From: Streptomyces anulatus
GTDB lineage: Bacteria; Actinomycetota; Actinomycetes; Streptomycetales; Streptomycetaceae
DNA: 64,000 nucleotides
Assembly (NCBI RefSeq): GCF_014650675.1
Contig: NZ_BMVK01000015.1
Location: 62,001-126,000, forward strand
Reading direction: 5' to 3'
Below are positions 39,771 to 49,322 of this stretch, piece by piece (positions within the stretch are counted from its first letter, which is position 1; every line of letters starts with the position of its first letter). The translations under genes and the position numbers were made by a program. The notes under the pieces are model-generated. The model ran no database searches. It was given only the letters and a program-made list of their open reading frames with translations, and was not told the origin of the DNA.

Positions 39771-40751
39771 ATGACCACGCACACCACCTCGCTCAAGGCG
39801 CCGCCCGCGGCCGGGAAGGGCGGCGCCGGCCCGGCCGCCCGCCCGCCCCGGCGCGGCCGGTCCGTCTCGCCCGCGAACCGCTCCGGCTGGACCCCGTGGC
39901 TCTACCTCCTGCCGGCGCTCGTCCTGCTCGCCGGGCTGCTGGTCTACCCGATCTACCAGCTCGGCCTGATCTCGTTCCTGGAGTACACCCAGGCCCAGGT
40001 CAGCGGCGGCGAACCCACCACCTTCCAGGGCTTCGGCAACTACGCCACCCTCTTCAACGACAGCCAGTTCTGGCAGGTCCTCCTCGCCACCGTGGTCTTC
40101 GCCGCGGCCTGCGTGGTGTCCACCCTGTTCGTCGGCTGCGCCCTCGCCGTGCTGCTCACCCGCATCCGCGCCCTGCCCCGGCTCGCGCTGATGATGGCCG
40201 CGCTCGGCGCCTGGGCCACCCCCGCGATCACCGGCTCCACCGTCTGGGTCTTCCTCTTCGACCCCGACTTCGGACCGGTCAACAAGGTGCTGGGACTCGG
40301 CGACTTCTCCTGGACGTACGGGCGCTACAGCGCCTTCGCCCTGGTGCTCCTCGAAGTCCTGTGGTGCTCGTTCCCGTTCGTGATGGTCACCGTGTACGCG
40401 GGTATCCGGGCCATCCCGACCGAAGTGCTGGAGGCCGCCTCGCTGGATGGCGCTTCCCAGTGGCGGATCTGGCGCACCATCATGGCGCCGATGCTCAAGC
40501 CCATCCTGATCGTCGTCACCATCCAGTCGATCATCTGGGACTTCAAGGTCTTCACCCAGATCTACGTCATGACCAACGGCGGCGGCATCGCCGGCCAGAA
40601 CCTGGTGCTCAACGTGTACGCGTACCAGAAGGCGTTCGCGTCCTCGCAGTACAGCCTCGGATCCGCGATCGGCGTCGTGATGCTGGTGATCCTGCTGGCC
40701 GTCACGCTGGTCTATCTGCGCCTGGTGAGGCGCCAGGGGGAGGAACTGTGA
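39771..40751 (+). CDS. sugar ABC transporter permease, MalF type
   Basis: Membrane permease of 326 residues with six predicted helices after a basic N-terminal segment of about 40 residues. The EAA loop reads EVLEAASLDGASQWRIWRTIMAPMLKP, the ATPase contact. It starts two bases after the binding-protein stop and overlaps the next permease by 4 bp (GTGA). Confidence 0.93.
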   Translation: MTTHTTSLKAPPAAGKGGAGPAARPPRRGRSVSPANRSGWTPWLYLLPALVLLAGLLVYPIYQLGLISFLEYTQAQVSGGEPTTFQGFGNYATLFNDSQFWQVLLATVVFAAACVVSTLFVGCALAVLLTRIRALPRLALMMAALGAWATPAITGSTVWVFLFDPDFGPVNKVLGLGDFSWTYGRYSAFALVLLEVLWCSFPFVMVTVYAGIRAIPTEVLEAASLDGASQWRIWRTIMAPMLKPILIVVTIQSIIWDFKVFTQIYVMTNGGGIAGQNLVLNVYAYQKAFASSQYSLGSAIGVVMLVILLAVTLVYLRLVRRQGEEL

Positions 40752-41656
40752 GCGCGACGACCGGCAGTCCCGTACGCGACCGTCCCGTACGCGGCGCCAC
40801 GCGCGGCGGCGGCATCGCCAAGCTCCTGCGCGTCAAGCGGCCCGGCAGACTGGCCGCGGAGGCCGCCGCCCTGCTGATCGCCGTCGCGGTCGCCTTCCCC
40901 CTGTACTGGATGGTGCTCTCCGCCTTCAAACCGGCCGGGGAGATCCAGTCCACCGACGCCCGCCCCTGGACGCTCGCGCCCTCGCTCGACTCGTTCCGCC
41001 GGGTCTTCGAACAGCAGGACTTCGGGCGCTACTTCCTCAACAGCCTGCTGGTGGCGGGCACGGTCGTCATCCTCTCCGCGCTGATCGCCTTCCTCGCCGC
41101 CACCGCCGTGACCCGCTTCCGCTTCAAGTTCCGCACCACGCTGCTGATCATGTTCCTGGTCGCGCAGATGGTGCCGGTGGAGGCGCTGACCATCCCGCTG
41201 TTCTTCCTGATGCGGGACTTCGGCCAGCTGAACACGCTCGGCTCGCTGATCCTGCCGCACCTCGCCTTCTCGCTGCCGTTCGCCATCTGGATGCTGCGCG
41301 GCTTCGTCAAGGCCGTCCCCGAGGCCCTGGAGGAGGCCGCCTACATCGACGGGGCCAGCCGCACCCGCTTCCTGTGGCAGATCCTCTTCCCGCTGGTCTT
41401 CCCGGGCCTCGTGGCGACCAGCGTCTTCTCCTTCATCACCACCTGGAACGACTTCCTGTTCGCGAAGTCGTTCATCATCAGCGACACCTCCCAGTCGACG
41501 CTGCCGATGGCGCTGCTGGTCTTCTTCAAACCGGACGAGAACGACTGGGGAGGGATCATGGCAGCCTCGACGGTGATGACCATCCCCGTACTGGTCTTCT
41601 TCGTACTCGTACAGCGACGCCTCGTCTCCGGACTGGGCGGAGCGGTAAAGGACTGA
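40748..41656 (+). CDS. sugar ABC transporter permease, MalG type
   Basis: Second permease, 302 residues from a GTG overlapping the previous stop. Six predicted helices; the EAA loop is EALEEAAYIDGASRTRFLWQILFPLVFPG. No ATP-binding gene is in the operon, the rule for Streptomyces CUT1 importers that share the MsiK ATPase. The GH20 gene follows after 4 bases. Confidence 0.93.
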   Translation: MSATTGSPVRDRPVRGATRGGGIAKLLRVKRPGRLAAEAAALLIAVAVAFPLYWMVLSAFKPAGEIQSTDARPWTLAPSLDSFRRVFEQQDFGRYFLNSLLVAGTVVILSALIAFLAATAVTRFRFKFRTTLLIMFLVAQMVPVEALTIPLFFLMRDFGQLNTLGSLILPHLAFSLPFAIWMLRGFVKAVPEALEEAAYIDGASRTRFLWQILFPLVFPGLVATSVFSFITTWNDFLFAKSFIISDTSQSTLPMALLVFFKPDENDWGGIMAASTVMTIPVLVFFVLVQRRLVSGLGGAVKD

Positions 41657-41660
41657 TGTC

Positions 41661-43364
41661 ATGACACCCGCGAACTCCGTCCCCCCGGACACCGTGGACA
41701 CCGCGGCTCTCGGTCTGATCCCGGCCCCGCGCACCCTGACGGCCGCTGCCGCCGGGCCCTACCCGCTGGGCTACACGACCCCGCTGACCGCCGCACCGGG
41801 CACCGAGGGCGTCGCCCGCTGGCTGCGCGCGACGCTCGGCCCGCCCACCGGACTGCCCCTGCCCGAGGGCGACGGCACCGGCACGGGCGCGGGCGACGGC
41901 TCCGGCTCGACCGGGCAGGGCATCGTGCTGGCCCTCGACGAGTCGCTCGCCCCCGAGGGCTACCGCCTGGCCGTCGAGGCCAACGCCGTACGCATCACGG
42001 GCGGCACGGCGGCAGGCGTCTTCCGGGGCGCGCAGACCCTCCGTCAGCTCCTCGGCCCGGACGCCTTCCGGCGCGCGCCCCTCGCCCCCGGCCGCACCTG
42101 GGAGGTCCCGCCGGTCGTCGTCGAGGACGAACCCCGCTTCGGCTGGCGCGGCATGATGCTCGACGTCTCACGGCACTTCCTGCCCAAGGACGACGTCCTG
42201 CGCTACCTGGACCTGCTGGCCGCGCACAAGCTGAACGTCTTCCACTTCCACCTCACCGACGACCAGGGCTGGCGCATCGAGATCAAGCGCTACCCGCGCC
42301 TGACCGAGGTCGGCTCCTGGCGCTCGCGCACCAAGTACGGCCACCGGGCATCCGAGCTGTGGGACGAGACCCCCTACGGCGGCTTCTACACCCAGGACGA
42401 CATCCGCGAGATCGTCGCCTACGCCGCCGAGCGGCATATCCGGGTCGTCCCCGAGATCGACATCCCCGGCCACTCGCAGGCGACCATCACCGCCTACCCC
42501 GAGCTGGGCAACACCGACGTCATCGACACCACCACCCTCTCCGTCTGGGACAACTGGGGCGTCAGTCCGAACGTACTCGCCCCCACCGAGAACACCCTGC
42601 GCTTCTTCGAAGGCGTCCTGGAGGAGGTGCTGGAACTCTTCCCCGCCGAGACCTCGCCGTTCGTCCACATGGGCGGCGACGAGTGCCCCAAGGACCAGTG
42701 GAAGGAGTCCCCGCTCGCCCAGGCCCGGATCGCCGAACTCGGCGTGAAGGACGAGGACGGGCTCCAGTCCTGGTTCATCCGGCACTTCGACGCCTGGCTC
42801 ACCGAACGAGGCCGCCGCCTCATCGGCTGGGACGAGATCCTCGAAGGGGGCCTCGCCGAGGGTGCCGCGGTCTCCTCCTGGCGCGGTTACGGCGGCGGCA
42901 TCGCGGCCGCCGAGGCCGGACACGACGTCGTCATGTGCCCCGAGCAGCAGGTGTACCTGGACCACCGTCAGGACGGTGGCCCCGACGAGCCGATGCCCAT
43001 CGGGTACGTCCGGAGCCTGGAGGACGTCTACCGCTTCGAGCCCGTCCCGCCGGGCCTGAGCGAGGAGGCGGCCCGTCACATCCTGGGCACCCAGGCCAAC
43101 GTCTGGACCGAGGTCATGCAGAACCGGGCCCGCGTCGACTACCAGGTCTTCCCGCGCCTCGCCGCGTTCGCCGAGGTCGCCTGGTCCGCCCTGCCCGCCC
43201 CGGCCGAACGGGACTTCGCCGCCTTCGACGCCCGGATGACGGCCCACTACGCCCGGCTCGACGCCCTCGGCGTCGACTACCGCCCGCCGGCCGGCCCGTA
43301 CCCCCGGCAGCAGCGCCCCGGCGTTCTCGGCTTCCCGCGCGAGGGAGCGCCGCCCGTGGTGTGA
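41661..43364 (+). CDS. beta-N-acetylhexosaminidase, glycoside hydrolase family 20
   Basis: Removes terminal beta-linked GlcNAc or GalNAc. The 567-residue protein has an N-terminal GH20b-like alpha/beta domain (about 15-150, ending in GVFRGAQTLRQLL) and the catalytic barrel (about 155-510). The substrate-assisted catalytic pair is in HMGGDECPKDQW (Asp340-Glu341); FHFHLTDDQGWRIEIK and VPEIDIPGHSQATI are further barrel motifs. No signal peptide is seen, so it should act in the cytoplasm on imported oligosaccharides, consistent with its place at the end of the DasR-controlled importer operon. Confidence 0.94.
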   Translation: MTPANSVPPDTVDTAALGLIPAPRTLTAAAAGPYPLGYTTPLTAAPGTEGVARWLRATLGPPTGLPLPEGDGTGTGAGDGSGSTGQGIVLALDESLAPEGYRLAVEANAVRITGGTAAGVFRGAQTLRQLLGPDAFRRAPLAPGRTWEVPPVVVEDEPRFGWRGMMLDVSRHFLPKDDVLRYLDLLAAHKLNVFHFHLTDDQGWRIEIKRYPRLTEVGSWRSRTKYGHRASELWDETPYGGFYTQDDIREIVAYAAERHIRVVPEIDIPGHSQATITAYPELGNTDVIDTTTLSVWDNWGVSPNVLAPTENTLRFFEGVLEEVLELFPAETSPFVHMGGDECPKDQWKESPLAQARIAELGVKDEDGLQSWFIRHFDAWLTERGRRLIGWDEILEGGLAEGAAVSSWRGYGGGIAAAEAGHDVVMCPEQQVYLDHRQDGGPDEPMPIGYVRSLEDVYRFEPVPPGLSEEAARHILGTQANVWTEVMQNRARVDYQVFPRLAAFAEVAWSALPAPAERDFAAFDARMTAHYARLDALGVDYRPPAGPYPRQQRPGVLGFPREGAPPVV

Positions 43365-43693
43365 CCCCCGCACCACCCCGCCCGGCCGCGGCCGTCCTCC
43401 GGGACCGCCGCGGCCGGCGCGCGTCCGGGGCCAACAGCCCTGCCGCCACGCGCCGGAGCGAGGCCGCGAACCGTATAAGTCGTACAAGCCTCGCTGAAGA
43501 GTGGCAATTCACCCTCCCCGCCGAAGAAGTGCGATACCGGAACATCTCGCAGGTCAGGGACGGATCCACCCTTCGCGGACCCTCGCGACGGTCCGATCGG
43601 AAGATGTGCCAGAGTTGCCACGTCCGGGCTGTGAACACGTACCGTACGGCGGAACAGGCGGGACAGCCGGGAGACCGGGAAGGGGCAGCTGGG
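43365..43693. other. 329-base non-coding region before the molybdenum hydroxylase operon
   Basis: No gene is convincing on either strand. The region changes from GC-rich sequence to a more AT-rich stretch (about 43470-43560, with GTATAAGTCGTACAAG), which probably holds the promoter of the following operon. No clear terminator was found after the hexosaminidase gene. Confidence 0.4.
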
Positions 43694-44590
43694 TTGACCA
43701 CGCACGCACCGCAGGCGATGCAGACGGTGACGCTGCCGGCCTCGTTGGACGAGGCCGTGGCGGCACTCGGCGCCATGCCCGCAGCCGTTCCGGTTGCGGG
43801 GGGCACGGACCTGATGGCAGCCGTCAACAAGGGGCTCCTGCGCCCCTCGGGGCTGGTCGGCCTCGGCCGGATCAGCGAGCTGCGCGGCTGGCACTACCAG
43901 GACGGCCACGCGCTCCTCGGCGCCGGTCTCACCCACGCCCGCATGGGCCGCCCCGACTTCGCCGCCCTGATCCCCGCCCTCGCCGCCTCCGCCCGCGCCG
44001 CGGGACCGCCGCAGATCCGCAACGCGGGCACGCTCGGCGGCAACATCGTCACCTCCGCGCCCACCGGCGACGCCCTGCCGGTGCTGGCCGCGCTGGAGGC
44101 CGAGCTGGTCATCGCGGGCCCCGGCGGCGCCCGCCGCGAGATCCCCGTCTCCCATCTGCTGGCCGGCCGTGAACTGCTGGAGCCCGCGGAGCTGATCGGC
44201 TTCGTCCGCGTACCGCTGCTGCACGCCCCGCAGGTCTTCCTGAAGGCCACCGGCCGCACCGGTCCGGGCCGCGCCACCGCCTCGGTCGCCATCGTCCTGG
44301 ACCCGGCCCGCCGGGGCGTGCGCTGCGCGGTCGGCGCCATCGCCCCGATGCCGCTGCGCCCGCTGGAGGCTGAGCGCTGGATCGCCTCGCTGATCGACTG
44401 GGACGGCGAGCGGGGCCTGGCCCCCGACGCGCTGGCCGCCTTCGGCGAGTACGTCGCCGCGGCCTGCATCCCGGACCACGCACCACCGGCCGACGGAACA
44501 GAGGCCCCGCCGCTGTCCCCGGCCGTACTGCACCTGCGGCGCACCGTCGCCGCGCTCGCCCGACGCGCGCTGGGGAGGGCACTGTCGTGA
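43694..44590 (+). CDS. molybdenum hydroxylase FAD-binding subunit (xanthine dehydrogenase family, medium)
   Basis: A 298-residue FAD-binding subunit of the CoxM/XdhB type. FAD motifs are PVAGGTDLMAAVNKG (about 35-49) and the segment around IRNAGTLGGN followed by SAPTGDALPVLAALEAEL. It passes electrons between the Fe-S subunit and NAD or another acceptor. A TTG at 43694 is the preferred start because GAAGGGG lies about 8 bases upstream; ATG at 43718 is the alternative (290 residues). The Fe-S subunit gene overlaps its stop (GTGA). Confidence 0.9.
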   Translation: MTTHAPQAMQTVTLPASLDEAVAALGAMPAAVPVAGGTDLMAAVNKGLLRPSGLVGLGRISELRGWHYQDGHALLGAGLTHARMGRPDFAALIPALAASARAAGPPQIRNAGTLGGNIVTSAPTGDALPVLAALEAELVIAGPGGARREIPVSHLLAGRELLEPAELIGFVRVPLLHAPQVFLKATGRTGPGRATASVAIVLDPARRGVRCAVGAIAPMPLRPLEAERWIASLIDWDGERGLAPDALAAFGEYVAAACIPDHAPPADGTEAPPLSPAVLHLRRTVAALARRALGRALS

Positions 44591-46314
44591 GCAATGAGGA
44601 AACCTCCGACCAGCACGGCCGGCAGGGGCGGCAGGGCCACCCCGAGGGCCCGGACCCCCGTTACGGCGGCTGGGAGCCGACGCCGCAGGGCGACGGGTTC
44701 GACGCCGACGCCACCGCGTTCGTCCACCTCCCGCCGGAGGACCTGGCGAACATCCCCCTGGCCGCGCCCGGCCACGGGTACGTCCCCCCGATGATCCTGC
44801 CGCTGACCCCGGCCGCGGGCCTGGACCCGGCGGCGACGGGCAGCTGGGTGCTCCAGACGCAGACCCAGCAGGCACAGGCCGAGCAGCGCGCCCAGGAGGC
44901 CGCCGCCGCCCAGGAGTCCGGGGCGGTCCACTGGCCGGACCCGAACCAGCAGGGCGGGCAGGGCGGATACCAGGGCCCCTACCAGGACACGTCGCACGCC
45001 ACGGCCCAGTGGAACTTCACCGAGGCCTTCGGCGGGACGCCGGCGGCCCCGGAGGCGACCGAGGTCCCGGAGGCGCAGGTCCCGGATGCCGGGCACCTGG
45101 GCCACCCCGACCAGGCGAATCACACCGGCCACCCCGACCACGCCGGCCACACAGGCCATACCGACCACACAGGTCATGCCGGCCAGGTCGGCCAGGCCGG
45201 TCACACCGGTCACACCGGCCAGTGGACGATCCCGGTGGCGGACGGGGATCTCCCGGACGAATCGGGCGAGTTCCTGGCCTCGGCGCACACGCCGCAGTGG
45301 TACGCGGACAGCGCCCGCCCGGCAACGCTTCCCGGCGGCGCCCCCGCCCCCTGGGCCACGCCGGAACCGGAGCCGGTGGCCGACCCCGTACCCGTGACGG
45401 ACCGGACCCCGGAAGCGGACCCGGCGACGGACGATCAGGCGACGGGCGAACCGGCAGCACAGGCGGCCCGGACCGCGGACGCGGAGCCCGGCGCCACCAC
45501 CGCCGACATCGAGGGCCCCGCCGCCGAGGAAGCCGGGACGGCATCCGACGCGACACCCGCTCCCGAGGCCGACGCGAACGCGGACGCGGACGCGGCACCG
45601 GACACACTCCTGGACGGCGACGCGGACGCGACTTCGGAGACGGACCCGGAGGTAGCCCCGGAGACGGCCCCGGAGGCGGCCCCGGAAGCCGACCCCGCCC
45701 CCGTCCTCCTCGACGCACCGAGCGAACACCCGTCCGCGTCCTACCTGCTCCATGTGAACGGCGTGGACCGCCCGGTCAGCGACGCCTGGATCGGCGAGTC
45801 CCTGCTCTACGTGCTCCGCGAGCGCCTCGGCCTGGCCGGGGCCAAGGACGGCTGCTCGCAGGGCGAATGCGGCGCCTGCAACGTCCAGGTCGACGGCCGG
45901 CTGGTCGCCTCCTGCCTGGTCCCCGCGGCCACGGCGGCGGGCAGCGAGGTGCGTACGGTCGAGGGCCTCGCCGTCGACGGCGAACCCTCCGACGTCCAGC
46001 GCGCCCTGTCCGCCTGCGGAGCCGTCCAGTGCGGCTTCTGCATCCCCGGCATGGCGATGACCGTCCACGACCTGCTGGAGGGCAACCACGCCCCCAGCGA
46101 GCTGGAGACCCGCCAGGCACTCTGCGGCAACCTCTGCCGCTGTTCCGGTTACCGGGGCGTCCTCGACGCCGTCGCGGACGTCGTCGCTGCCCGCGAGGCG
46201 AGCGCCGAGGCGGCCACGGCCGTCCAGGACGAGGCGCGCATCCCGCACCAGGCCGAGCCGGGCGCCGGCGGCGTGCAGCAGGGGCCCCACCCGCACGAGG
46301 GAGAGGCGCTGTGA
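44587..46314 (+). CDS. molybdenum hydroxylase [2Fe-2S] subunit with long disordered N-terminus
   Basis: The C-terminal ~175 residues (about 385-560) are a normal two-cluster Fe-S subunit: plant-type cluster Cys423, Cys428, Cys431, Cys443 and the second cluster Cys482, Cys485, Cys517, Cys519 (C-x2-C-x31-C-x-C). Family members are usually 150-200 residues; this one has 575. Residues 1-380 are low complexity: Gln/Ala- and Pro/Glu/Asp-rich stretches and a His-rich repeat (about 168-213) of HTGH/HAGH-like units. The extension keeps codon bias typical of coding DNA. It sits between FAD and Mo subunit genes, so it belongs to one complex; the role of the extension is unknown (metal binding or scaffolding are guesses). 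Confidence 0.88.
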   Translation: MSNEETSDQHGRQGRQGHPEGPDPRYGGWEPTPQGDGFDADATAFVHLPPEDLANIPLAAPGHGYVPPMILPLTPAAGLDPAATGSWVLQTQTQQAQAEQRAQEAAAAQESGAVHWPDPNQQGGQGGYQGPYQDTSHATAQWNFTEAFGGTPAAPEATEVPEAQVPDAGHLGHPDQANHTGHPDHAGHTGHTDHTGHAGQVGQAGHTGHTGQWTIPVADGDLPDESGEFLASAHTPQWYADSARPATLPGGAPAPWATPEPEPVADPVPVTDRTPEADPATDDQATGEPAAQAARTADAEPGATTADIEGPAAEEAGTASDATPAPEADANADADAAPDTLLDGDADATSETDPEVAPETAPEAAPEADPAPVLLDAPSEHPSASYLLHVNGVDRPVSDAWIGESLLYVLRERLGLAGAKDGCSQGECGACNVQVDGRLVASCLVPAATAAGSEVRTVEGLAVDGEPSDVQRALSACGAVQCGFCIPGMAMTVHDLLEGNHAPSELETRQALCGNLCRCSGYRGVLDAVADVVAAREASAEAATAVQDEARIPHQAEPGAGGVQQGPHPHEGEAL

Positions 46315-46411
46315 GGCACGCCCGCGGCCCCGCCGTACGACAGCAGCACCACGCCGACCCAGGGCCCATCTCCCGTCGCCGCACCGGCGGGGCGAACGAC
46401 AAGGAGGCGGC

Positions 46412-48769
46412 GTGAGCAGCGACGCGGCCACCGCGGCCAACGCGACCAGCACCAGCCTGCCCAGGATCGACGCCATCGGCGGCGGACCGGGCGCGGGTTC
46501 CGGCCCGGACGAGGCACCGCCCCTGCTGGGCCTCGGCGCCTCACTGCCGGCCGCCGACGCCCGTGCGAAGACCGAGGGCACCTTCCCGTACGCCGCGGAC
46601 CTCTGGGCCGAGGGCCTGCTGTGGGCGGCCGTGCTGCGCTCCCCGCACCCGCACGCGCGGATCCTGTCCATCGACACCTCGGGCGCCGAGGAGATGCCCG
46701 GGGTGCGCGCGGTCGTCACGCACGAGGACGTGCCGGGGGACAGCAACTACGGCCGCCACGTCGTGGACCGTCCGGTGTTCGCCTCCGACCTGGTCCGCCA
46801 CCACGGCGAGCCGATCGCCGCGGTCGCCGCCGACCACCCCGACACCGCACGGCTGGCCGCCGCCGCCATCGCCGTACGGTACGAGGTGCTGGAGCCGGTC
46901 ACGGACCCGGAGAAGGCGTTCGCGGCCGAGCCGCTGCACCCCGACGGCAACCTGATCCGCCACATCCCCCTCCGTTACGGCGACGCGGAGGCGACCGGTG
47001 AGGTCGTCGTCGAGGGCCTGTACCGCATCGGCCGCCAGGACCCCGCCCCGATCGGCGCGGAGGCCGGCCTCGCCGTGCCGAGGCCCGACGGCGGCGTGGA
47101 GATCTACACCGCCTCCACCGACCCGCACACCGACCGCGACCTGATCGCCGCCTGCTTCGGCCTGGAACCGGACCGGGTCAAGGTCGTCGTGACCGGGGTG
47201 CCGGGCGCGACGGGCGACCGCGAGGACCCGGGCTTCCAGATCCCGCTGGGCCTGCTCGCGCTGCGCACCGGCTGCCCGGTGAAGCTGGCCGCGAGCCGCG
47301 AGGAGTCCTTCCTCGGCCACACCCACCGCCACCCCACCCTCCTGCGCTACCGCCACCACGCGGACGCGGAGGGCCGGCTGGTCAAGGTGGAGGCCCAGAT
47401 CCTCCTGGACGCGGGCGCGTACGCCGACGCCTCCTCCGAATCCCTGGCCGCCGCGGTGGCCTTCGCCTGCGGCCCCTACGTCGTTCCGCACGCCTTCATC
47501 GAGGGCTGGGCGGTCCGCACGAACAACCCGCCCTCCGGTCACGTACGCGGCGAGGGCGCGATGCAGGTCTGCGCGGCGTACGAGGGCCAGATGGACAAGC
47601 TGGCCGCCAAGCTGGGCATCGACCCGGCCGAACTGCGCCTGCGCAACACCCTCTCCACGGGCGACATCCTGCCCACGGGCCAGACGGTGACCTGCCCGGC
47701 CCCCGTGGCCGAACTGCTCCAGGCCGTCCGCGACTACCCCCTCCCCTCCCTCCCCAAGGACGCCCCGGAGGACGACTGGCTGCTGCCGGGCGGCCCCGAG
47801 GGCGCGGGGGAGCCCGGAGCGGTGCGCCGGGGCGTGGGCTACGGCCTGGGCATGGTGCACATGCTCGGGGCCGAGGGCACGGACGAGGTCTCCACGGCCA
47901 CGGTCCGGGTGCACGACGGCGTGGCCACGGTGATCTGCGCGGCGGTGGAGACGGGCCAGGGCTTCACCACCCTCGCCCGCCAGATCGTCCAGGAGACCCT
48001 GGGCATCGAAGAGGTCCATGTGGCCGCCGTCGACACCGACCAGCCCCCGGCGGGCCCGGCGACGCACGGCCGCCACACCTGGGTGTCGGGCGGGGCGGTG
48101 GAGCGTGCGGCGAAGATGGTCCGCACCCAGCTCCTCCAGCCGCTGGCCCACAAGTTCGGCATGTCCACCGAGCTGCTCCAGATTGCCGACGGCAAGATCA
48201 CCTCGTACGACGGCGTGCTGTCCACGACGGTCACCGAGGAGCTGGACGGCAAGGAACTCTGGGCCACGGCCCAGTGCCGCCCCCATCCCACGGAACCGCT
48301 GGACGAGTCCGGCCAGGGCGACGCGTTCGTCGGCCTCGCGTTCTGCGCGGTACGGGCGGTGGTCGACGTCGACATCGAGCTCGGCTCGGTCCGCGTGGTG
48401 GAGATGGCGGTCGCCCAGGACGTCGGCCGCGTCCTGAACCCGGCCCAGCTGGCGATCCGCATCGAGGCGGGCATCACCCAGGGCATCGGCGCGGCCCTCA
48501 CGGAGAACCTCCGCACCGCCCGAGGCCTGATCCGCCACCCCGACCTGACCGGCTACGCGCTCCCGACCTCGCTGGACGCCCCGGACATCCGCATCGTGAA
48601 GCTGGTCGAGGAACGCGACGTGGTGGCCCCGTTCGGCGCGAAGCCGGCCTCGGCCGTCCCGGTCGTCACGGCCCCCGCGGCGGTCGCCTCGGCGGTCCGC
48701 TCGGCGACGGGCCGCCCGGTGAACCGCCTGCCGATCAGGCCGCAGGCGGCGGTGGCGGCGCCCAGGTGA
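46412..48769 (+). CDS. molybdenum hydroxylase large subunit (Mo-cofactor binding), catalytic Glu replaced
   Basis: A 785-residue large subunit of the xanthine dehydrogenase/CoxL family: ado/xan-dh C domain at about 50-165 and Mo-cofactor domains from about 180. Retained motifs include ETGQGFTTLARQIVQETLGI, SGHVRGEGAMQ and AVDTDQPPAGPATHGRHTWVSGGAV. The C-terminal GAKGxGE motif, whose Glu is the catalytic base in known enzymes, reads GAKPASA here (742-748), so the Glu position is Ala748. The protein is otherwise full length and intact. Substrate and even hydroxylase activity are therefore uncertain. A 97-base gap separates it from the Fe-S gene; a GAGG RBS precedes the GTG start. Confidence 0.88.
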   Translation: MSSDAATAANATSTSLPRIDAIGGGPGAGSGPDEAPPLLGLGASLPAADARAKTEGTFPYAADLWAEGLLWAAVLRSPHPHARILSIDTSGAEEMPGVRAVVTHEDVPGDSNYGRHVVDRPVFASDLVRHHGEPIAAVAADHPDTARLAAAAIAVRYEVLEPVTDPEKAFAAEPLHPDGNLIRHIPLRYGDAEATGEVVVEGLYRIGRQDPAPIGAEAGLAVPRPDGGVEIYTASTDPHTDRDLIAACFGLEPDRVKVVVTGVPGATGDREDPGFQIPLGLLALRTGCPVKLAASREESFLGHTHRHPTLLRYRHHADAEGRLVKVEAQILLDAGAYADASSESLAAAVAFACGPYVVPHAFIEGWAVRTNNPPSGHVRGEGAMQVCAAYEGQMDKLAAKLGIDPAELRLRNTLSTGDILPTGQTVTCPAPVAELLQAVRDYPLPSLPKDAPEDDWLLPGGPEGAGEPGAVRRGVGYGLGMVHMLGAEGTDEVSTATVRVHDGVATVICAAVETGQGFTTLARQIVQETLGIEEVHVAAVDTDQPPAGPATHGRHTWVSGGAVERAAKMVRTQLLQPLAHKFGMSTELLQIADGKITSYDGVLSTTVTEELDGKELWATAQCRPHPTEPLDESGQGDAFVGLAFCAVRAVVDVDIELGSVRVVEMAVAQDVGRVLNPAQLAIRIEAGITQGIGAALTENLRTARGLIRHPDLTGYALPTSLDAPDIRIVKLVEERDVVAPFGAKPASAVPVVTAPAAVASAVRSATGRPVNRLPIRPQAAVAAPR

Positions 48770-48880
48770 ACAGTCTTCGCCCTTCGCTCAACCCGTGCGG
48801 GGATGAACCCGATACGGTGAGCGGGCTGGTGGCCGCGTTCCTCCGATGAAGCGGTCTACGCAAGCGGACTTGGGGAATTC

Positions 48881-49303
48881 GTGACGTTCGAGAAGGAATG
48901 GGCCGAACTGCGCGCGGCGGCGGCCGAGCGAGGCACCATGCAGATCAACAGCGCACCGGCCCAGGGGGGCGGGGGTTCGGCCGATCTGGTGGTGAACCGG
49001 GATGATCTCGGTGCTATCGGTAATGACGCCTATGAGCTGAGGACGAAGCTGTCGAAGGACGGTGACCACGCCCGTCCGGCCACCTTCGACGCGGCGATCG
49101 CGCTCACCAACGGCAACTTCGCGAGCGGTGCGGCGGTGCTGAAGGTGCATGACTTCTGGCAGACGCATCTGAAGACGCTGCTGGATTCCTGTGCGCACAT
49201 CTCGAACCACCTGGACTACACCAAGGCTCTGCACTCGAAGGACGACGTGAAGATCGGTGGGGATCTGTCATCGATCTCCAAGCTCTCGGAATACATGAAG
49301 TAG
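48881..49303 (+). CDS. unrecognised helical protein, possible ESX-type partner
   Basis: A 140-residue protein that I do not recognise. It is mostly helical, with a central Gly-rich break (AQGGGGS) and a second half (LVVNRDDLGAIGNDAYELRTKL ... DFWQTHLKTLLDSCAHISNHLDYT) whose helix-turn-helix hairpin pattern resembles WXG100-like helpers found before large secreted proteins in Streptomyces. The start is GTG. The following 775-residue gene begins 19 bases after its stop, so the two are likely an operon. No signal peptide or membrane helix is seen. Confidence 0.7.
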   Translation: MTFEKEWAELRAAAAERGTMQINSAPAQGGGGSADLVVNRDDLGAIGNDAYELRTKLSKDGDHARPATFDAAIALTNGNFASGAAVLKVHDFWQTHLKTLLDSCAHISNHLDYTKALHSKDDVKIGGDLSSISKLSEYMK

Positions 49304-49322
49304 GGCTCGGGGGAGCGCGCGC

